A stretch of DNA of 37,268 bases from Clostridiales bacterium (GTDB lineage: Bacteria > Bacillota > Clostridia > Lachnospirales > WQUN01), in contig JAISZB010000010.1 in the NCBI GenBank assembly GCA_031269465.1, positions 1 to 37,268 of the forward strand. Reading direction: 5' to 3'. Positions 25,057 to 34,946 of the stretch are shown piece after piece. A program made the position numbers and the translations under genes. The notes beneath the pieces are model-generated. The model was not told the origin of the DNA, ran no database searches, and saw only the letters and a program-made list of their open reading frames with translations. Every line of letters begins with the position of its first letter. Position 1 is the first letter of the stretch.

Positions 25057-25540
25057 GTGTTTTGCTTTAGCGCTAGAGCGCCGCGTGATCGAACGCACAG
25101 AACAAGCCTGCAACCGCGAAAAGTACAGCGGGCAGAAAAAGATTTAACTGCGAGGCATGAGGCCGCCAGAAAGGAGATAAGCTTTTTTACGGGACTCAAT
25201 GTGCGGAACGCCCTTGATAAAAATAATGCCTTCCGTAAAGCCTGCCACACTGAAATTACGCTCTGCGAAGCAGCGGGCAAATGCCTGAAAGAACGCTTCA
25301 ACAGACGAGCCAAAGCCCAGTTGCAAGGGTGGAATATCGAGCTCAGGGAGTTGCTTCAGGAGAAGAAAACGCTCGGCAGGCACATGGCTGCCTTAAAGAC
25401 GAAATCTGCAAGGCGGAAATCAGCAGGAAGTGCGCCAAGGAGCTGGAGGTGCGGCAGATTGCGCCCAAATGGACGCAGCATTTGACCGATGAGAAAACGG
25501 CGGGAGCGACAAACTCCCGTAGCTGACTTGGGGGCTGCGG
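25057..25540 (+). pseudogene. C-terminal remnant of a conjugative relaxase (mobilisation protein)
   Basis: One frame reads AFRKACHTEITLCEAAGKCLKERF...WNIELRELLQEKKTLGRHMAALK and, after a one-base shift near 25390, KDEICKAEISRKCAKELE. This matches the coiled C-terminal tail of relaxases from Tn1549-like integrative elements (E.TLYEAARKYLK...LKDEV.EVE.IR), as I remember that family. The N-terminal catalytic domain is absent. It marks the site of a lost conjugative or mobilisable element. Confidence 0.5.
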
Positions 25541-25661
25541 GAGATGAAACGCTGGAATGCGATGCGGATTATCCGGACGACATTCCGCATGAACCGGGGC
25601 AACCTGCATCCATCGAACAGTCAAGGGCGGGGCGGCTCTCGCCGTTCCGCCTTCGTTTTCA

Positions 25662-25981
25662 TCAAAGTTCCCTGCCCGTGCGCAGAATCTCCTTTACGAA
25701 AGGGTTGTCGTTTTCGAGTTCAGAAGTCGGCATAGCGTGGGGTTCGATGTCCACGCCGCGATATTTGCGCGCCGTGCTGCAGAGCCGCGACAAAATATCA
25801 AAGAATGGCTTGTTTTCAAAATCACGCGAGAAAAAACACAGGTCTATGTCGCTGTCGTCTGTGGGGGGGTTCCTTTGGCATAGGAGCCGAATAAATAAGC
25901 GCGGTCAATCCGCATGGCGCTTTTCACGTCTGCCACATAGCCGCTCACGACTTGATTTATGGTTTGAGCATCAAGAGCCAC
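25662..25981 (-). pseudogene. MNT-type nucleotidyltransferase (HEPN partner), frameshifted at a C7 tract
   Basis: Starting at GTG 25981 (GGAGG before it) the protein reads ALDAQTINQVVSGYVADVK...AYLFGSYAKGTP. A run of seven C (25869-25863) then shifts the frame, and the adjacent frame continues TDDSDIDLCFFSRDFENKPF to a TGA at 25664. With five C the motif would be GSYAKGTPTDDSDIDL, exactly the GS-x10-DxD signature of MNT nucleotidyltransferases, so two extra C explain the break. In intact HEPN/MNT modules this protein AMPylates and silences the HEPN RNase. Confidence 0.72.
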
Positions 25982-26353
25982 GTGAATTCCTCCTTTGCCT
26001 GTACCAACACGGATTTCGCTCTTTGCTCCTCCACGCTGGCGCCGGCTTTCCGCTTAAAGTCAGTATACAGTACATTGATATAGAAAGAGCGCAAATCACA
26101 TAAAAATCGTATCGCTTCTCTGGCACAGGCTCGGACAGTTTGTTCTCAAATTCATGAATGAGATAGTTTATTGTGAGTCATGGGAATTTAGTCGCTAACA
26201 TGTAGCTTTTATAGCCCTTTGACTAATTTTCCATTTCTTGCTGGTTCATGATACCACATAGAGCCAGCGTCCGCTCGCAAACATCGCGTCTGCGCTACAG
26301 AAATTGTATTCTGCTAAGTTCAACCTATATTCGTATTTCTCTTGTTTGTCCAC
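25957..26353 (-). pseudogene. HEPN-domain protein, multiply frameshifted
   Basis: Three frames must be combined: DKQEKYEYRLNLAEYNF..ADAMFASGRWLYVV (from GTG 26353), EFENKLSEPVPEKRYDFYVIC, and RSFYINVLYTDFKRKAGAS...KEEFTWLLMLKP, ending at TAA 25957. In order they match a full HEPN protein of the type encoded just upstream of MNT nucleotidyltransferases; the end overlaps the MNT start. HEPN proteins are usually RNases and the toxic half of the pair. At least two indels inactivate this copy. Bases 26354-26680 show no other gene. Confidence 0.65.
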
Positions 26354-26682
26354 TATCCATTTTCACCCTTGCCGCATTTTCTTGATGATGCCATTTAACG
26401 CGCACATGCGGATTATTCAATGAAAATCGCTCGCATAGCAATCATTTCCCCAGTTCTTCGAACGCCTGAATATGTTTCCCATAATTCGAGCGGCTTCAGC
26501 TCCTTCATTTCGATGGGGCTTTTTGTGTTGCTCCGCCTTTTCTCATTTTCCAGCCCGCTGGTTTTTTCCTTGAAAGGCGGAAGGGCGGGCAGTACCATGC
26601 GGGGGGTAGCGCACCGCAAAATAGTACCATGCAGAAGGCGGCGCACCGCGAAGCAGCGCCATGCATGGGGTATGCAACCATC

Positions 26683-26713
26683 AAAAAATCCCGAAGTTCC
26701 GGACTTCTTCGGG
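26683..26713 (-). terminator. Possible minus-strand terminator
   Basis: CCCGAAG and CTTCGGG pair around a ten-base loop, and on the minus strand ATTTTTT follows. No gene is recognised upstream of it on that strand. Confidence 0.4.
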
Positions 26714-27310
26714 GATGAAAATCTCCAAGGATCTTTAAGGTGTCCCAGGCGGAGCTACGCCGCCGCCCCGCCGCCCTCATCGTCTCATTCCATTCAATTG
26801 GCATAAGCCTGTATGGGACAAGAGGACGGCTTTAAGGATCAGCGCGATGGAGCAGGGCCGAACGGCAAGGGCAGCCTATATAGGCCGCAGGGCTTCGCCG
26901 CGCGCATGCTTGCGGGAGGCTGTTTTCACGGATGCTCCGCCTCGGATTGCCGGAGCCTGGGCTCATGGCATGGCTGGAATGCCGGAGACGTCCTTTGAGC
27001 GAACAGCTTTCAGTTTTTTGGGAAAACGGAAGCGTCTCGATCCTCTTGCGCAGGTTTCAGCTGAGGCGCAAGGCGCTTCGCCAGCCCTATGGGGGGCCAT
27101 ACGCCTTAATTCGCTTAAAGTTACGGCTATTGATGGCATTTCAGCGTTGAAAGTAGGCTTTGCCAGGCTACGGGCGGCAACTTCCGATAAGGGCGTTTAT
27201 CACAAGATGGGTTGAAGCGAAAACGCCGCTGGATCAACCTGGAAGACAGTCAAATGCAAGCATCGATTCAAAGATTTTTAAATTCCTTATATTGCAGTCA
27301 TTGCAACGAA
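26714..27310. other. Long non-coding spacer before the adhesin gene
   Basis: Several overlapping open frames exist in this GC-rich stretch, but none shows a ribosome binding site or a recognisable family. I see no known riboswitch class and no clear promoter; the best candidate is a weak TTCAAA/TATATT pair near 27268-27294. A decayed gene cannot be excluded. Confidence 0.4.
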
Positions 27311-27322
27311 GGAGGCTGAAAA

Positions 27323-30300
27323 GTGAAGTCAGTTGCAAGAAGAGCCAAGGCGATGCTGTCGCTGGCGCTTTCGCTCTCTATTATGCTTTCCTCGATCTCT
27401 TCAAGCTTTGGAGAGGAAAAAGGAGAACCTGGGAGCATGGCGGGCGAGGCTGCGGCGGCCGAGCCCCGGCAAGGCCAAGGGGAAGCCTCCGGCGCGGGAA
27501 TGGATGGGGAGGAGGGCGAGGCGGGCGGCCGGAAGCCGTTGGATGGGAGCGGCGCAAGCCGGCGGTTCGAGCTGTCCTACAACACATGGGAGCTGGACGC
27601 CCTCTACAATTGGGCCAAGGAGAGCAACCGAACATTCCGCCCGGAGGATTTGCTCCGCCTCCCATATGAGGCTGAAGAGGCCAAGGCCGCGTTCTACGCT
27701 AAATACGGCGGCGGCCAATGGCTTTTGCTTGACGTTTTCCCTTCCAATCCCGATTCCCAGCTTTCCGGGGAATTCCAGAGCGCTTTGCCGGGCCCCGGGG
27801 ATTCAGCCGCGTATTTGACGGCCAATTCATCGACCGGGGAGTACAGCCTGATCGCAATCTGCAGGAACGGCCAGTCATTCGCCGTTCATATTGAATCGCA
27901 CCCTGCCGGCGAGCTGATAGGGGTCTCGGTTGTAGAAATCGAAGAGAACCCCCTGTTCGCCGCCGGAAAATCCGCGCCGGCCGAATCGGCGCCCGCCGAA
28001 GGCGCGGAAGAGCCTTCAGAGGCGGAGGAATCAGCGCGGAGCGAAGATCCGGCGCCTCAGCCCCAGGAAGAAGAGCCGGCTCCTGAATCTGCCGAGGAGC
28101 CCTCGATCTCCCCGCCTCAAGAGCCTGCGGAAGAAGAGCCGCCTGAAGGATTGCCGGAAGCGCAGGAGGATTTAGAGAAAGAGCTTGAATCTGAAGAGCC
28201 GGAGCCGATCTCATCCGATGAGCTTCCTTTGATTCCGGAAGAAGGCCTGATGCCTCCGCCCTCCGCTGAAGCGGCTCCGGGCGGAGAGGCGGCGCAAGAA
28301 GAAGCTCCGCCGGCTTCAGAGCCTGAAGAGTCAACGCAGCCGCAAGCGGAATACTCGGAAGCGCCATTTTCAGCGGACGAACCGCCGCCGGAAGCCGCGC
28401 CCGCGCTTGAACCTGAAACCGGCGAAAGCTCCGTGATGGATGAAGCTGCCCGGCCTTCCTCGGAAGCGGCTGCCGATCCTCTTCCTCCGCAACAGCCCGA
28501 ACCCTCTGAAAGCGGCGGCCCTTTGGACGCTCTGATATCCGCCGCGTTGAGTCTCCTCAGCGTGAACGCTTACGGCGCTGAGCTGGAAGACCTCGCCGCG
28601 TCGCCTTCAGCGCTGGACGCGACGGACTCCGGCGGCGGAGAGCCGGCGGGCCTCGCTTTGGATGAAGCGGCTGAGCCCATCCTGGAAGCGGCCCCCTATG
28701 AGCCTATGCAAGGAAGCTTCGTGGATTTCGAGCTGGATGGGGCGGCCTCCATCGCCGCCATTGTGATCTCTGAGGGGAGATTGCTCAGGGCGGCGTCTGA
28801 AACCCGGCCGACGCCAACGAATCCGTCGTCCTTTGCCGACGATATCGTTTATTTCCCCGTGAGCTTCTACGACTATGAAGGGACCATGTCTGCGGGGGGG
28901 TATCCAAAAGCTGACTCTCAAGGCCGCTATGGGCGGGATGTATTTCCTTACAGCATGGGCTACTACAATTTCAATACTCCTGAAGGCTATGCCGTCTACA
29001 ATCCTGCAAGCGGAAAATATGAGTACAGAGGGAATCCCTTGAGCAGCTACTTCCTCTTCAACTCGCTGAACATGCCTCGATTCCCTGACATGATAAATCA
29101 AAGCCCCAGCAATACCTCGCCAGAAAATGTTTTGGCAAAGCAAAACGTGGATTTCAAGCTTGAAAATGATGCAGTCCACTATGGAGACGGAATCACGCTG
29201 GGGATAGCGAAGGAGACGCTGGACTCAAATGGATTCCAGCTCAACTTCCGCACAATGAACAATTTGAAGCTGTTTCCGGCGATAGGCAATTCAACCGCCT
29301 CGGAAGTGTTCATCTACGGCGCGGACAACAGCGAGCATGCATTAGGAGCGCAAAGCGATGACGGCGTGCAATCCACAACGCCGGCTCTTGGCCAAAGCAT
29401 GATCACAGCGTATCCGGACTACCAGTTCCCCTTCCTTTTTGATAATGACGGGTATTATACATTCGACAGCGACGTAAATCACGTCCATTTGGATAAAGCG
29501 CCTGCCGCCGAGAAAAAACTGGCGTTGCATGCAGGCAGCCAATTGGCTCCCGCCGCAAACCTGAAAGGCTTCTTCCCTCTGAATACGGCGGATGGAGTTG
29601 CTGACGCGAACAACCTCAACTATAATTTCGGCATGAAAATGGAAAGGGAGTTCATGCTGCCGCAAAAGGATGCTGGCGGCAACTATCCTGTCGGCCAAGT
29701 GACAAAGCCGAACAACTCAAAAGAAGACATGATATTCGAATTCTCCGGCGATGACGACTTATGGGTGTATATAGACGGGAAGCTGGCTCTGGATCTAGGC
29801 GGAACCCACAGGAAGGCGTACGGCAAGATCAACTTTACTACGGGCGACATTAGCATTGGGTATGAAGTCGCGGCTGCGGACGAGGGGCAAGCTAAAGCTG
29901 ACGTAGCGGCTATTTATCAGATTAATGATTGCGACGACGGTACTGCCACAACAAATCCTTCTGCTCTTGGAGGCATGACTGCGACTGATAAAGGCGACGG
30001 CAAATATCTTGTCACCTACACTGTCGGATACTTGTATTCCCAAGCGGAATTCACAGCAAGCGGGCGCACTGGAGAACCCGGGATGATGGGCTATTTAAAT
30101 ATCGACACCGATCCCAACGCCGTACATAAGTTCAGCCTGTTCTACGTTGAAAGAAGCCCGTATGAATCCAACTGCGCCATGAGGTTCAACATCCCGATGA
30201 GCTTGTTTCTCATCAAGGAGGCCTATGGATTCGATGATGAGGATGCATTCTCATTTGAGGTGACGGTGCGCGAAAAGATCAATCACAACAACTCCATCAC

Positions 30301-32914
30301 CATAACGCCTCAGCCCGATATAACTAGCGGCGCCCTAAAGCGGCTGGACATACCCTCGAATGAATATCCCGTAGGCACCGTTCTGGAGGTGCAGGTGAAG
30401 GAAATAGGCATTACTCCGGAGCCTGAAACTGATTTTAAATACATTACTGAATTTCGAAGCACCCACTCAGCCGAGACTTCAAGAACACTGTCAACTTCTG
30501 AAGACTTTCCAGAATCGCCCTGGTATGAATTCACATATGGGCAGACAGGCGTTATATTATGCTTGAACTATAAAGTGGAGCCGCTGACGATCAAGAAATT
30601 TGAATATGAGCGGCCTAGTTCCGCCATTCCGAACGTCACCTTCGAGTTATATAAAGACGAGGTGAAATTTGGGGGGGATATTACAACCAATGCTGATGGG
30701 GAGATTGCCCTTAACGATGATCTCATTCTTGAACCGAACACAGTATACACCCTCAGGGAGAAGCGAAATTCATACACAAAGCAGTACGAGCCCCTTTCCG
30801 ACATAACCTTCAAGACTACCGGCGGCTTGAGCCCGAAGATTGAATACGTCGAGCAAAATGGCGAGAAACTGGCGTATTCAGCTGATGACTATGACACTCT
30901 TAATGAGATCAATGAGGAAGGGGATTTATTATTCTCCTACGCTACAGTAAACGGGGAGAACATACATATTTATGACAAGAAAATCAAAGGCGGCATAACC
31001 GTTGAGAAGATTGTAGACGGCTATGAAGCCGGCGATCATCCGAAGGGAGATCCCATCTTCCTCTTCAAAATCGAGAAGAAGGCAGCATTAGATGGCCAAG
31101 TGATCACCTCTTGGGTTGAATCCATCCAATTTGATTCAAGCTATGCAAACGAAACTAAAACTGCGGTATTCGACAGCCTGGAGCCTGGTTTTTACTATAC
31201 CGTATCAGAGCTTAACTCCATGAGGTATGACTTGCAGGGAGTCGCTGTCTCTGGAGATGGATATTCAGATGAGGACGATGAAGCGTCGACAGCGACGATT
31301 CTCTTGGGGCGGCTAGTTGGCGATGAATACGTCCCAGCTTCACTGAACAGCGCCAAGGTTACATTCACAAACATAAAGAATTACGATGAATATTTAAGCG
31401 ATGCGGTCGCCGCAGTCAACAGATTGCATATAGCCAATGACATTGAGCCTGAAGCGCCCAAGGTTGTGACTGTGAACTTCTTGGACGCGAACGACGGCAA
31501 CGCCAAAAAAGCTTCCATAAGCGCCATAGCGGGAGACCGCGTCGTCGTTCCTGGCGGCATCGGCCAGATGATGGATAGGCCAGTCCTGGCGGTAGGAACA
31601 CCTTCGGCGGAAGGAGAAGTCTACCGCCCGCTTGAACCAATAGAGATATCCGGCGACGGCCCGGTAAGCATCTACTACAACAGGCCGAAGGATTCAGGCT
31701 CCGGCGAGGGCGGCGGCGGAAGCTCGCTAGATGAAGTCATCGCCGTATACATCTACGACGCGGTCAAGCAAGTCGGCTCCACGCTGGAAATGGCCGGACA
31801 TGTAGAGTATGTCAGGCCCGGCGAGGCCATTACGCTTCCAGCAGGCGCAGTGAATCCGAAGCTGCTGCCCGCAGGCGCCCCCAAGCCAGCCATGATGGAG
31901 CCGGGCGCGGATTTGCAGGGCACTGTGCAGATGGTCGATGGAAACGGCGACAATACTGTTGATTATGATGAATATCTTGCGGGTTCCTCGAATATCGAAA
32001 ATACGATAATTTACCAAGACCTTTTAGCTGAGCCTAAGTCCGACAGCAGGATAATAATTTATAGATCGCCTCCTCCTGAACAAATTACGGTGCATGTCTA
32101 CAGGATTGTTGAGCAGCTTACGGGAAGCGGCTTGGATAATCAAGTGCGAAATGATGGGTCTCTGGATAATCAAATTCGCCTTGTCCGCGAAGATTTCATA
32201 TTGAACGAGTATGCAGGATTTACGCTGCCTAATGCAGAAATGACGTTTGTGACTCCGAAGAACGCGACTTTGCTGTGGCTAGATGAAGACGGAGTTGGTT
32301 TTGGCTCTAATTATGTAGCCGATTCAATGGGTGGATGGCTTGAGATGCAGGTTGGTTCTAACAAACCAACAATTTTCGATTTTTATGCCAGAAATTACTA
32401 TGGAGGACTTCAAAGCGAAATTTCAGGATCTGTTTCTATGTCGTATTGGGAGCTTGCAGGATACGCCAACAGCAATGATGAAATTATAATGTTTACAAAA
32501 AACCTTACATTTCAGGCTGTAAATTTCAACAAAACGAATACAGTGCAAGGCAATGGTGAAAACGGCGGCAATGCCAATGATGTGAATTTGCTGAGGGAGA
32601 ACATAACCCTGACGCGCTACTGCGATGACAGCATTAGCTTTTACCGCGCCGGCACTAACTTATGGGGTATATATTTACTTCATGAGAGTGACAGGGCAAC
32701 AATGGAATCCCGAAATTTTGACGGCGGAGGCTGGAGCGGCAATAATAATTGGATTTGGTATAAGGGCGGAGGTTTATCTACGGATTCGTTTCATGCTTGG
32801 ATGATAGAATGGTACTCAGGAAACTTCGACTATGAGCCGTATTCTACTTCAATAATTACCGTGCCTGTTGATCATAGCAATCCTCCATTTATAATCAATC
32901 GTTATATTGAATAG
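27323..32914 (+). CDS. Giant secreted adhesin with fibro-slime and Cna-B-like domains
   Basis: The 1863-residue protein starts at GTG 27323, seven bases after GGAGG. It has a signal peptide (1-30), a long acidic Pro/Glu/Ala-rich stretch (about 210-405), then a fibro-slime/PA14-like domain (about 505-965) with the typical EFSGDDDLWVYIDGKLAL core. Next come two prealbumin-like domains: about 1086-1150 (ELYKDEVKF...TNADGEI...YTLREK) and about 1223-1310 (TVEKIVDG...SLEPGFYYTVSE), the kind that can form isopeptide bonds. A single EF-hand-like loop, DGNGDNTVDYDEY, starts near residue 1539. The C-terminus has no LPXTG motif or membrane segment, so attachment must be indirect. It heads the SipW-type surface locus and probably contributes to an extracellular matrix or adhesion. 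Confidence 0.85.
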   Translation: MKSVARRAKAMLSLALSLSIMLSSISSSFGEEKGEPGSMAGEAAAAEPRQGQGEASGAGMDGEEGEAGGRKPLDGSGASRRFELSYNTWELDALYNWAKESNRTFRPEDLLRLPYEAEEAKAAFYAKYGGGQWLLLDVFPSNPDSQLSGEFQSALPGPGDSAAYLTANSSTGEYSLIAICRNGQSFAVHIESHPAGELIGVSVVEIEENPLFAAGKSAPAESAPAEGAEEPSEAEESARSEDPAPQPQEEEPAPESAEEPSISPPQEPAEEEPPEGLPEAQEDLEKELESEEPEPISSDELPLIPEEGLMPPPSAEAAPGGEAAQEEAPPASEPEESTQPQAEYSEAPFSADEPPPEAAPALEPETGESSVMDEAARPSSEAAADPLPPQQPEPSESGGPLDALISAALSLLSVNAYGAELEDLAASPSALDATDSGGGEPAGLALDEAAEPILEAAPYEPMQGSFVDFELDGAASIAAIVISEGRLLRAASETRPTPTNPSSFADDIVYFPVSFYDYEGTMSAGGYPKADSQGRYGRDVFPYSMGYYNFNTPEGYAVYNPASGKYEYRGNPLSSYFLFNSLNMPRFPDMINQSPSNTSPENVLAKQNVDFKLENDAVHYGDGITLGIAKETLDSNGFQLNFRTMNNLKLFPAIGNSTASEVFIYGADNSEHALGAQSDDGVQSTTPALGQSMITAYPDYQFPFLFDNDGYYTFDSDVNHVHLDKAPAAEKKLALHAGSQLAPAANLKGFFPLNTADGVADANNLNYNFGMKMEREFMLPQKDAGGNYPVGQVTKPNNSKEDMIFEFSGDDDLWVYIDGKLALDLGGTHRKAYGKINFTTGDISIGYEVAAADEGQAKADVAAIYQINDCDDGTATTNPSALGGMTATDKGDGKYLVTYTVGYLYSQAEFTASGRTGEPGMMGYLNIDTDPNAVHKFSLFYVERSPYESNCAMRFNIPMSLFLIKEAYGFDDEDAFSFEVTVREKINHNNSITITPQPDITSGALKRLDIPSNEYPVGTVLEVQVKEIGITPEPETDFKYITEFRSTHSAETSRTLSTSEDFPESPWYEFTYGQTGVILCLNYKVEPLTIKKFEYERPSSAIPNVTFELYKDEVKFGGDITTNADGEIALNDDLILEPNTVYTLREKRNSYTKQYEPLSDITFKTTGGLSPKIEYVEQNGEKLAYSADDYDTLNEINEEGDLLFSYATVNGENIHIYDKKIKGGITVEKIVDGYEAGDHPKGDPIFLFKIEKKAALDGQVITSWVESIQFDSSYANETKTAVFDSLEPGFYYTVSELNSMRYDLQGVAVSGDGYSDEDDEASTATILLGRLVGDEYVPASLNSAKVTFTNIKNYDEYLSDAVAAVNRLHIANDIEPEAPKVVTVNFLDANDGNAKKASISAIAGDRVVVPGGIGQMMDRPVLAVGTPSAEGEVYRPLEPIEISGDGPVSIYYNRPKDSGSGEGGGGSSLDEVIAVYIYDAVKQVGSTLEMAGHVEYVRPGEAITLPAGAVNPKLLPAGAPKPAMMEPGADLQGTVQMVDGNGDNTVDYDEYLAGSSNIENTIIYQDLLAEPKSDSRIIIYRSPPPEQITVHVYRIVEQLTGSGLDNQVRNDGSLDNQIRLVREDFILNEYAGFTLPNAEMTFVTPKNATLLWLDEDGVGFGSNYVADSMGGWLEMQVGSNKPTIFDFYARNYYGGLQSEISGSVSMSYWELAGYANSNDEIIMFTKNLTFQAVNFNKTNTVQGNGENGGNANDVNLLRENITLTRYCDDSISFYRAGTNLWGIYLLHESDRATMESRNFDGGGWSGNNNWIWYKGGGLSTDSFHAWMIEWYSGNFDYEPYSTSIITVPVDHSNPPFIINRYIE

Positions 32915-33362
32915 AGTTCTAATATCTCATGCATCCAATGATTAGAGCTTCCTAGCTACGTTTAGATTCGTTTCAAGTAAAGCATGCAGCATTGGCAAAG
33001 CCGCTCATGAAGCCAGAGCGATGAAGATTTTGGATGAGGGTAGGCTCATGTCGGCTGAATCTATTGGCGCCAACAGCGGCATTGATGGTGTTGCGCGGCT
33101 CAATCGCGCATTCATGCATAGAGAAGTGACGCATTGATTGTCCATTATCCTTGAGCATTTGAGACTGGAAGAAAATGAACCAATATATGGGGATTGGAAG
33201 CGGCGGATATCCAGGCTTCGACATAGGCTTCAGCTTTTTCATCCGCAATTTCCCTTAACGACTAGCCCTGCGGCTCATCAACGGCATCCAATCCCCATTT
33301 AGAAACAGCGCAATGCGAATCAGCAAGGGGGCGATTGCAGAAAGGAGGGCGAATGGAGTAAA
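32915..33362. other. Spacer between adhesin and first SipW-type gene
   Basis: No gene is supported. TGGGGATTGGA near 33190 and TCCAATCCCCA near 33288 form a long-range inverted repeat. At the end, GGAGGG (33344-33349) precedes a minimal ORF, ATG GAG TAA (33353-33361), one base before the GTG of the next gene. Confidence 0.45.
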
Positions 33363-33938
33363 GTGAATAAAAGAGCGTTGGGAAAAATCTTTTTGATGGC
33401 GGCTGCCATCGCTTTAGCGGCGTCAATAACCGTATTTGGTTCATTTTCAGTTTTAACCAGCACCTCCAGCAATGCCTTGACCAATACTGCAACAGTGAAA
33501 ATGGGCGAGGTTGCAGTTGCATTGACTGAAGGAGACGGCTGGGGCCAATCGAAGGAGATAGTGCCCGGTGGGCCGGCCATAGCCAAAAGGCCTGTAATAA
33601 CCAATGCAGGCTCTGTTGATTCGTACATAAGGATTACAGTAGCCGGACTGGAGTCCTATGAAGTGACCTTTGCTGATGGCTACGATGATTACTGGGAACG
33701 AGCAGATGACGGATCGGATGTTTGGTACTACACAGGCGTTGTGCCGCCAGCTGGAGAAACCTATCCTCTATTTACACACGTTAAACTCGAGAGCACGTAC
33801 AGCGGAGATGGATCAGACTTGAACATTATAGTCTATGGCGAGGCCATCCAGGCGCATGGATTGAAGGATTCATCTGGCGCTCCTGTTACCTCCTGCAAAG
33901 AGGCTTTCACTCTATTTGATGAAGGCGATGCTGCGTAG
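33363..33938 (+). CDS. SipW-type signal peptide protein, TasA/camelysin-like
   Basis: The protein has 191 residues from GTG 33363. The N-terminus has a basic segment, a hydrophobic core (IFLMAAAIALAASITVFGSFS) and the stretch ALTNTATVKMGEVAVALTEG, which is the pattern of SipW-dependent secreted matrix proteins of the TasA/CalY group. The beta-rich body contains KEIVPGG, the paired KRPVITNAGSVDSYIRITV and a final FTLFDEGDAA. Members polymerise into fibres or assist this. Translation may be coupled to the two-codon ORF just before it. No SipW peptidase is in the window, so one is expected nearby or elsewhere. Confidence 0.75.
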   Translation: MNKRALGKIFLMAAAIALAASITVFGSFSVLTSTSSNALTNTATVKMGEVAVALTEGDGWGQSKEIVPGGPAIAKRPVITNAGSVDSYIRITVAGLESYEVTFADGYDDYWERADDGSDVWYYTGVVPPAGETYPLFTHVKLESTYSGDGSDLNIIVYGEAIQAHGLKDSSGAPVTSCKEAFTLFDEGDAA

Positions 33939-34093
33939 CCTTGAGCATGCATGGAGGATCGCATCTCGGCTTGAAGCTTGGGATTTAAAAGAAGCGGCGT
34001 CGCAGCGTTTACATGCGGGGCATGGTGAAATTAAAGGCTAGAATTTTGGAACTGCATTTTTAAGCTGTTGCTTTGCTTGAGGCAAGCCTCCAT

Positions 34094-34122
34094 TTGAAAC
34101 TGCATGCCGTATTTTTTATAAG
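34094..34122 (+). promoter_or_regulatory. Strong promoter of the second SipW-type gene
   Basis: TTGAAA (34094-34099), 17-base spacer, TATAAG (34117-34122), start expected near 34129, leader about 53 bases. It gives this gene expression independent of the adhesin. Confidence 0.7.
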
Positions 34123-34181
34123 TGAATATCATATTTGGATCTGCTGTCTATTACTTAATCAATATTCTGGAGGGAATTAGA

Positions 34182-34895
34182 ATGTCTAGAAAGAAACTCG
34201 CGCTTGCCTTGATAGCCGGCCTGCTTGCGTTGACGCTTGGTGCAGGCGGAACAATGATGTTCCTGCAAGCCACATCAGAAGAAACATTGACGAACACAGT
34301 TACAATCAACCAGGTTTTAACTGCGCATATAAATGAAACTGGTGCTGTGAGTTATGGTGATGACGAAGAAAAGTATGGCATTGAATATGACGATGTATAT
34401 AATGATGTAGGCGCAGATTTAGTGAAAGTTCCTCAAGTAAGTACAGAAGCTCTTGATGTAGTATCATATGTTCGTGTTCAGTATACATTCAGCTTGGCAG
34501 ATGGATCTAGTTTTACTGAAGAAGATGCACAAGCCTTATTCCATGCATTTATTGATAATGCTGTTCCTGGAAGCGACTCTACTAGTGAAACTAAATGGAT
34601 ATTTGATCCTGAAGATGAAGAACCTGATAATGATGGTGAGCCAATAACCAGTTTTACAGGATACATATATTACACCAACACCGCTGGAAATGCCCTTGCT
34701 GAAGTCGTGGGAGGAGCAACTTTACCTGAAGTTTTCGGGATATGGAATATACCTTCAGGATTAAGCGAAGCCCTTCATGAATCTGATATACAGCTGATTC
34801 TCATTTCCCAAGCTGCTCAAGTAAGAGGCAACGAACCAGAGGAAGAAGATGTGTTCGCCAATTTTTTCCCAGCTCCAGATGAGGATGAAGAATAG
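34182..34895 (+). CDS. SipW-type signal peptide protein, likely major surface subunit
   Basis: The protein has 237 residues from ATG 34182 behind GGAGGG; the in-frame ATG 34122 overlaps the promoter and is rejected. The N-terminus (RKKLALALIAGLLALTLGAGG, TSEETLTNTVTINQVLTAHI) is of the SipW-dependent type, and the protein is rich in Asp/Glu with an acidic tail (EEEDVF...PAPDEDEE). Its codons differ sharply from the neighbours: GAT, GAA, GTT, GGT and ACT dominate where adjacent genes prefer GGC, GCC and GAC. With its own strong promoter, this suggests either very high expression or acquisition by transfer. It is the likely abundant fibre or coat component. Confidence 0.75.
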   Translation: MSRKKLALALIAGLLALTLGAGGTMMFLQATSEETLTNTVTINQVLTAHINETGAVSYGDDEEKYGIEYDDVYNDVGADLVKVPQVSTEALDVVSYVRVQYTFSLADGSSFTEEDAQALFHAFIDNAVPGSDSTSETKWIFDPEDEEPDNDGEPITSFTGYIYYTNTAGNALAEVVGGATLPEVFGIWNIPSGLSEALHESDIQLILISQAAQVRGNEPEEEDVFANFFPAPDEDEE

Positions 34896-34946
34896 ACGCT
34901 TAACCCGAGATGTTATAACTGCCAGGGCGGCATAAGGAGGTGTTGA

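Noticed and set aside
26714-27215. A c-di-GMP or other riboswitch before the adhesin gene
   Set aside because: I looked for the conserved GEMM-type core and other familiar cores and found none.
27699-28367. A 222-codon minus-strand frame inside the adhesin gene
   Set aside because: It is antisense to the low-complexity Glu/Pro region and has no ribosome binding site or family features.
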